From NCBI GenBank assembly GCA_031280825.1, contig JAITGE010000012.1, positions 1-64,000 of the forward strand: a stretch of DNA of 64,000 bases. The letters are read 5' to 3'. The stretch comes from Oscillospiraceae bacterium (GTDB taxonomy: Bacteria; Bacillota; Clostridia; Oscillospirales; Acutalibacteraceae). The position numbers and the translations under genes are program-made. Shown piece after piece: positions 61,398-64,000 of the stretch (positions within the stretch are counted from its first letter, which is position 1; each line of letters starts with the position of its first letter). The notes beneath the pieces are model-generated. The model saw nothing but the letters and a program-made list of their open reading frames with translations, made no database searches and had not been told where the DNA came from.

Positions 61398-62689
61398 GCG
61401 GCGTCGCCCTCCTTTTTCGCTGTGCAAAGCAGATAAACCGTGTCAAGCGTCACCTGCTTCGCCGCTGCAATGATTTCCTCGCGCGTAACGGCCTCAAGCC
61501 GTTCATAAATCTCCCGCGGCGAAAGGTATTCGCCTGTGATCAGCCCGGTAGAATAGTAATCCGCCAGCGATTCCGGCGCATCGACCACCGAAAAAAAGGT
61601 ATCGCGTAGGGAACGCCGGGAATCCGCGATCAGCTCATCCGAAAAATCGCCTTCCTGAATCGCGGCAAGCTGCTCCAGGATCGCTTCACGGGCTTCCTCC
61701 GCCTTTGCTCGATCCACACCGCTGAAAACCACCATAGTGCCCTTGTAGCGGTTTGCGCGCGCCGCGCAATAATAGCAAAGACTTTTTTCTTCGCGCACAA
61801 CAGTGAAGAGCTTAGAATAAACGCCGCCGCCGAAAATATCCGCCATCATGCGCGTGGCAAAATTGTGATCATCCCTGTTCCGCATACCCACGCGGAAGCC
61901 CAGCACCAGCTTCGCCTGCTCCACCGGCTCGTATTCCGTGAAGCTGCGCACCGCACTCGCCGCAGGAATGAACTCCCCGCCCAGCACCACAGGGTCGCGC
62001 GTAATTCCGGCAAACGCCCCACGGAAGGTCGCCTCCACCGCCGCGCCATCCCCTGCCGAAACCAACGTGATCTGCATTTTTGCGCGCGAAAGCAGATTGC
62101 GCCACGCCGCCGCCATATCCGCCGGCGTGAGCGCCATAATCGCTTCCGGCGTCCCATAAGCATTCAGCCCAAAAGCCTCGTTTCCGCACATCAGCGCTTC
62201 CATGCGGCGAATGGAATGAATACGCTTCTCGCCCTGCTCGCTCTCCAGCCGCTCACAAAGCAGGCGCTTTTCCAGCTCCACCGCCTCCGCGCTGAAAAGC
62301 CCTTCCGCCAAGCGCGGGCGAAACAGCAGCTCCTCCAGCAGCGCGGCGCAATCAGCGGTGAGAGAATCGCCCGCAAAAGCAAAGCGATCTTCAATGACCG
62401 AAAGCGAAAGCGAAAGCCAATGCGTTTCGCCCAGCTTCGCCGCTCCGGCATAAAGGCTTGCACCATACAGCGCCGCCAGGCGGCTCTCAAGCAACCGCGG
62501 CGTGGGGTATGCCGCACAGCTGCGGCGCAAAAGATATGGAAGCATTGCGTTAGCGGCGGTCGCCTTCGGCTCACCCAAACGCAGAGGCAGCGCCATTTGC
62601 AACTCCAAGCGGCTCTTTTTAAAGCGATCGGCGGGAATCACACAGAGCGTGGCTCCGGGCGCAAGCTCCTTTAAACGAACATCTTGCAA
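61394..62689 (-). CDS. ymfF: M16 peptidase homologue, YmfF-like (no zinc motif)
   Basis: 431 residues of the M16 fold but without HxxEH: the corresponding region reads AMLPYLLRRSCAAYPT. Core segments such as LCYYCAARANRYKGTMVVFSGVD and the C-terminal ITGEYLSPREIYERLEAVTREEI are kept. It probably forms the non-catalytic half of a heterodimer with YmfH. The start is TTG at 62689, 8 bases after AGGTG; no ATG fits. It is first in the ymfF-ymfH-lgt-folD-murL-murD2 operon. Confidence 0.83.
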   Translation of the reverse strand: MQDVRLKELAPGATLCVIPADRFKKSRLELQMALPLRLGEPKATAANAMLPYLLRRSCAAYPTPRLLESRLAALYGASLYAGAAKLGETHWLSLSLSVIEDRFAFAGDSLTADCAALLEELLFRPRLAEGLFSAEAVELEKRLLCERLESEQGEKRIHSIRRMEALMCGNEAFGLNAYGTPEAIMALTPADMAAAWRNLLSRAKMQITLVSAGDGAAVEATFRGAFAGITRDPVVLGGEFIPAASAVRSFTEYEPVEQAKLVLGFRVGMRNRDDHNFATRMMADIFGGGVYSKLFTVVREEKSLCYYCAARANRYKGTMVVFSGVDRAKAEEAREAILEQLAAIQEGDFSDELIADSRRSLRDTFFSVVDAPESLADYYSTGLITGEYLSPREIYERLEAVTREEIIAAAKQVTLDTVYLLCTAKKEGDAA

Positions 62690-62733
62690 AACGGATTCAC
62701 CTATCTTTCTATGGAATAAATCGCAACGGAGTT

Positions 62734-62762
62734 AGTATACCATTATTTTCTTTGAAATGCAA
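62734..62762 (-). promoter_or_regulatory. Promoter of the ymfF-murD2 operon
   Basis: Minus-strand TTGCAT (62757-62762), 17-base spacer, TATACT (62734-62739) with an extended TGG in front of the -10. Confidence 0.7.
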
Positions 62763-62811
62763 GCGCGCGGCGCGGCGTTTTCGGATTACCGCATTTTGTT
62801 GGCAAAAGCGG

Positions 62812-62839
62812 TTGACATTCTTTTGAAATCTGTTAAAAT
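62812..62839 (+). promoter_or_regulatory. Promoter of the SCP2-like gene
   Basis: TTGACA (62812-62817), 16-base spacer, TAAAAT (62834-62839). Confidence 0.7.
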
Positions 62840-62881
62840 GGATAAGAGCTACTCTGTTATTATTCAAAGGAGGTAAGTCAC

Positions 62882-63640
62882 TTGCTGGATCAAAAAACGC
62901 TCGCGTACATCAACATGTTCGCGATCCTCGGGGCACTGGAGAATCTTTGTGTGCTCGACCCGGAAGCCCGCGCGCTCATGACAAACAAAAAACCCATTTC
63001 CCTGGCGTTTGAGGTGAAGGACGGACCAAAAGCGACCCTGACTTTTTCCAACGGACGCGTGCGGATAACCCCCGGTGTGCAGGATTGCGACATTCGCATC
63101 CCTGTCGGCTCCTGCGAAAAATTCAACCAGGTCGTGGCAGGCACAGCGACGCCAATCCCTGTGAAAGGCTTCCGGCACATCAACTTTTTGCTCAAGGATT
63201 TTGACGCGTTGACAAAGCTGCTGGAAAAATACTTGCGCGCCTCCGAAGAAGATCTTGCGGATCCGGGCTTTTTTGCCCGCAGTACTGAGCTAATGCTCTA
63301 TGTGATCGCCGTCGCCATCGCGCAAATCGGCGATTATGACGACATTGGCATATTCAGCGCTGATCATATCCCGGATGGCGAAATCTCCTTTTCTATCAAG
63401 GACGGTCCCGCGGCGACAATCCGCTGCACGAACCACGTTCTTGCAGCCGAAAAAAAACGCCCCGCCAACCCCCGCGCCATCATGGAATTCGAAAGCCTGG
63501 AGCTTGCCCGCGCCCTGTTTGACGGCAAAGTGAACGCACTCGCCTGCATCGGCAACGGCAGCATCTCCATGCGCGGCATGATCAACATGATCGACAACGT
63601 CAACCGCATCTTGGATCGCGTCGCGCTGTATTTGGCGTAA
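62882..63640 (+). CDS. SCP2-like sterol/lipid-binding-fold protein
   Basis: 252 residues, apparently two tandem copies of an SCP2-type domain: ISLAFEVKDGPKATLTFSNGRVRITPGVQDCDIRI (about 40-75) and EISFSIKDGPAATIRCTNHVLAAEKKRP with DGKVNALACIGNGSISMRGMINMIDNVNRIL near the end. SCP2 domains bind hydrophobic ligands; the ligand here is unknown. The start is TTG at 62882, 8 bases after AGGAGG. Followed 38 bases later by an aminotransferase gene that is probably co-transcribed. Confidence 0.6.
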   Translation: MLDQKTLAYINMFAILGALENLCVLDPEARALMTNKKPISLAFEVKDGPKATLTFSNGRVRITPGVQDCDIRIPVGSCEKFNQVVAGTATPIPVKGFRHINFLLKDFDALTKLLEKYLRASEEDLADPGFFARSTELMLYVIAVAIAQIGDYDDIGIFSADHIPDGEISFSIKDGPAATIRCTNHVLAAEKKRPANPRAIMEFESLELARALFDGKVNALACIGNGSISMRGMINMIDNVNRILDRVALYLA

Positions 63641-63678
63641 GCGAACGGACGATTGAATTTTGAGGAGGAAACCAACCA

Positions 63679-64000
63679 ATGGAAACATATACATACGAAA
63701 AAAGCCGCGCATGGTTTGATCGCGCCTGCAAGGTCATTCCCTCCGGCGTTTATGGGCATTTGGGTCCCGCGGAGGGCAACTTCATCCCGGTGGATAAGTG
63801 GCCGCTGCTTGGCGCGCGCGCGCAGGGCACGTATTTTTGGGATGTTGACGGCAACCGCTTCATTGATTACATGTGCGCTTACGGTCCGAACATCCTGGGC
63901 TACAACGACCCGGACGTTGACGCCGCCGCGCTGGAGCAAGCCAAGCTGGGCAACTGCGTCACCTCGCCTTCGTATAAAATGGTGGAGCTTGCGGAGCTGA
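63679..64000 (+). CDS. Class III aminotransferase, glutamate-1-semialdehyde aminomutase-like, partial
   Basis: The first 107 residues of a PLP enzyme cut by the window edge. It has the HemL-like N-terminal pattern FDRACKVIPSGVYGHLGPAEGNF, then GTYFWDVDGNRFIDYMCAYGPNILGYNDPDV. The PLP Lys lies beyond the edge. Both heme-pathway HemL and unrelated class III transaminases begin this way, so the substrate is open. The ATG at 63679 follows GAGGAGG. Confidence 0.75.
   Translation, partial: METYTYEKSRAWFDRACKVIPSGVYGHLGPAEGNFIPVDKWPLLGARAQGTYFWDVDGNRFIDYMCAYGPNILGYNDPDVDAAALEQAKLGNCVTSPSYKMVELAEL

Noticed and set aside
1-64000. Mobile elements, prophage, CRISPR, rRNA or tRNA genes
   Set aside because: I looked for transposases, integrases, regularly spaced repeats and cloverleaf patterns in the gaps and saw none.

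Overview
This window looks like a chromosome segment of a spore-forming, moderately GC-rich, Clostridia-like member of the Bacillota. The evidence is a sporulation set (SpoVM at 7.6 kb, a cortex-lytic-type LysM/GH18 enzyme at 15.5 kb, and adjacent SipL-type and SpoIVA genes at 46-49 kb), an AbrB-type regulator, strong AGGAGG ribosome-binding sites, frequent TTG and GTG starts, and many near-consensus sigma-A promoters with 17-base spacers. I see no rRNA, tRNA, CRISPR array, transposase or prophage. Gene density is high and most genes sit in tightly coupled operons with ATGA, TTGA or TGATG junctions. Assignment below the level of Clostridia would be guesswork.

Layout. 0-7.7 kb: partial dapB; a URO-D family gene followed by a broken stub of a second copy; a phosphoesterase and GPH-transporter pair; glmS; a CofE-like ligase; a 52-residue membrane protein; and a 28-residue SpoVM. 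7.7-15.5 kb: aromatic amino-acid genes on the minus strand (aroF-aroB-aroA-aroC-pheA, then an aroE-aroK fusion). The operon is preceded by what looks like a complete transcription attenuator with an aromatic-rich 32-codon leader peptide. A foreign-looking plus-strand gene sits between pheA and aroE-aroK. 15.5-22 kb: envelope genes (LysM/GH18, YlmH, GlmM, a G5/3D-domain protein, a degenerate amidase). 22-35 kb: uvrA, then a minus-strand housekeeping run (GlcNAc-kinase-like, rplI, dnaB, tilS, ftsH, LiaF-like) with yhbY, a short PPTase and a RhaD-like aldolase upstream. 35-40 kb: rplU-rpmA, and a lipase, lactonase and glycosidase-like operon.

40-46 kb: ilvC, truA, hisH-hisF, a small PQ-loop-like protein and a lipoprotein carrying a trigger-factor-type PPIase domain, followed by a gene-free stretch that seems to encode a structured minus-strand RNA. 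46-50 kb: sipL-spoIVA, a DUF1445 protein and abrB. 50-55 kb: a YfcC-type carrier, a glycosyltransferase, a beta-lactamase-fold gene interrupted by one in-frame stop, and lexA behind a dyad-rich operator. 55-64 kb: a six-gene minus-strand operon, ymfF-ymfH-lgt-folD-murL-murD2, then an SCP2-like protein and the start of a glutamate-1-semialdehyde aminotransferase-like gene.

Most interesting points: (1) the aro attenuator, with mutually exclusive terminator and antiterminator; (2) the murL-murD2 pair, which suggests D-glutamate is made by epimerising UDP-MurNAc-L-Ala-L-Glu rather than by supplying free D-Glu; (3) the candidate structured RNA at 45.4-45.8 kb with its own promoter and terminator; (4) several small or broken genes that standard length cut-offs miss.
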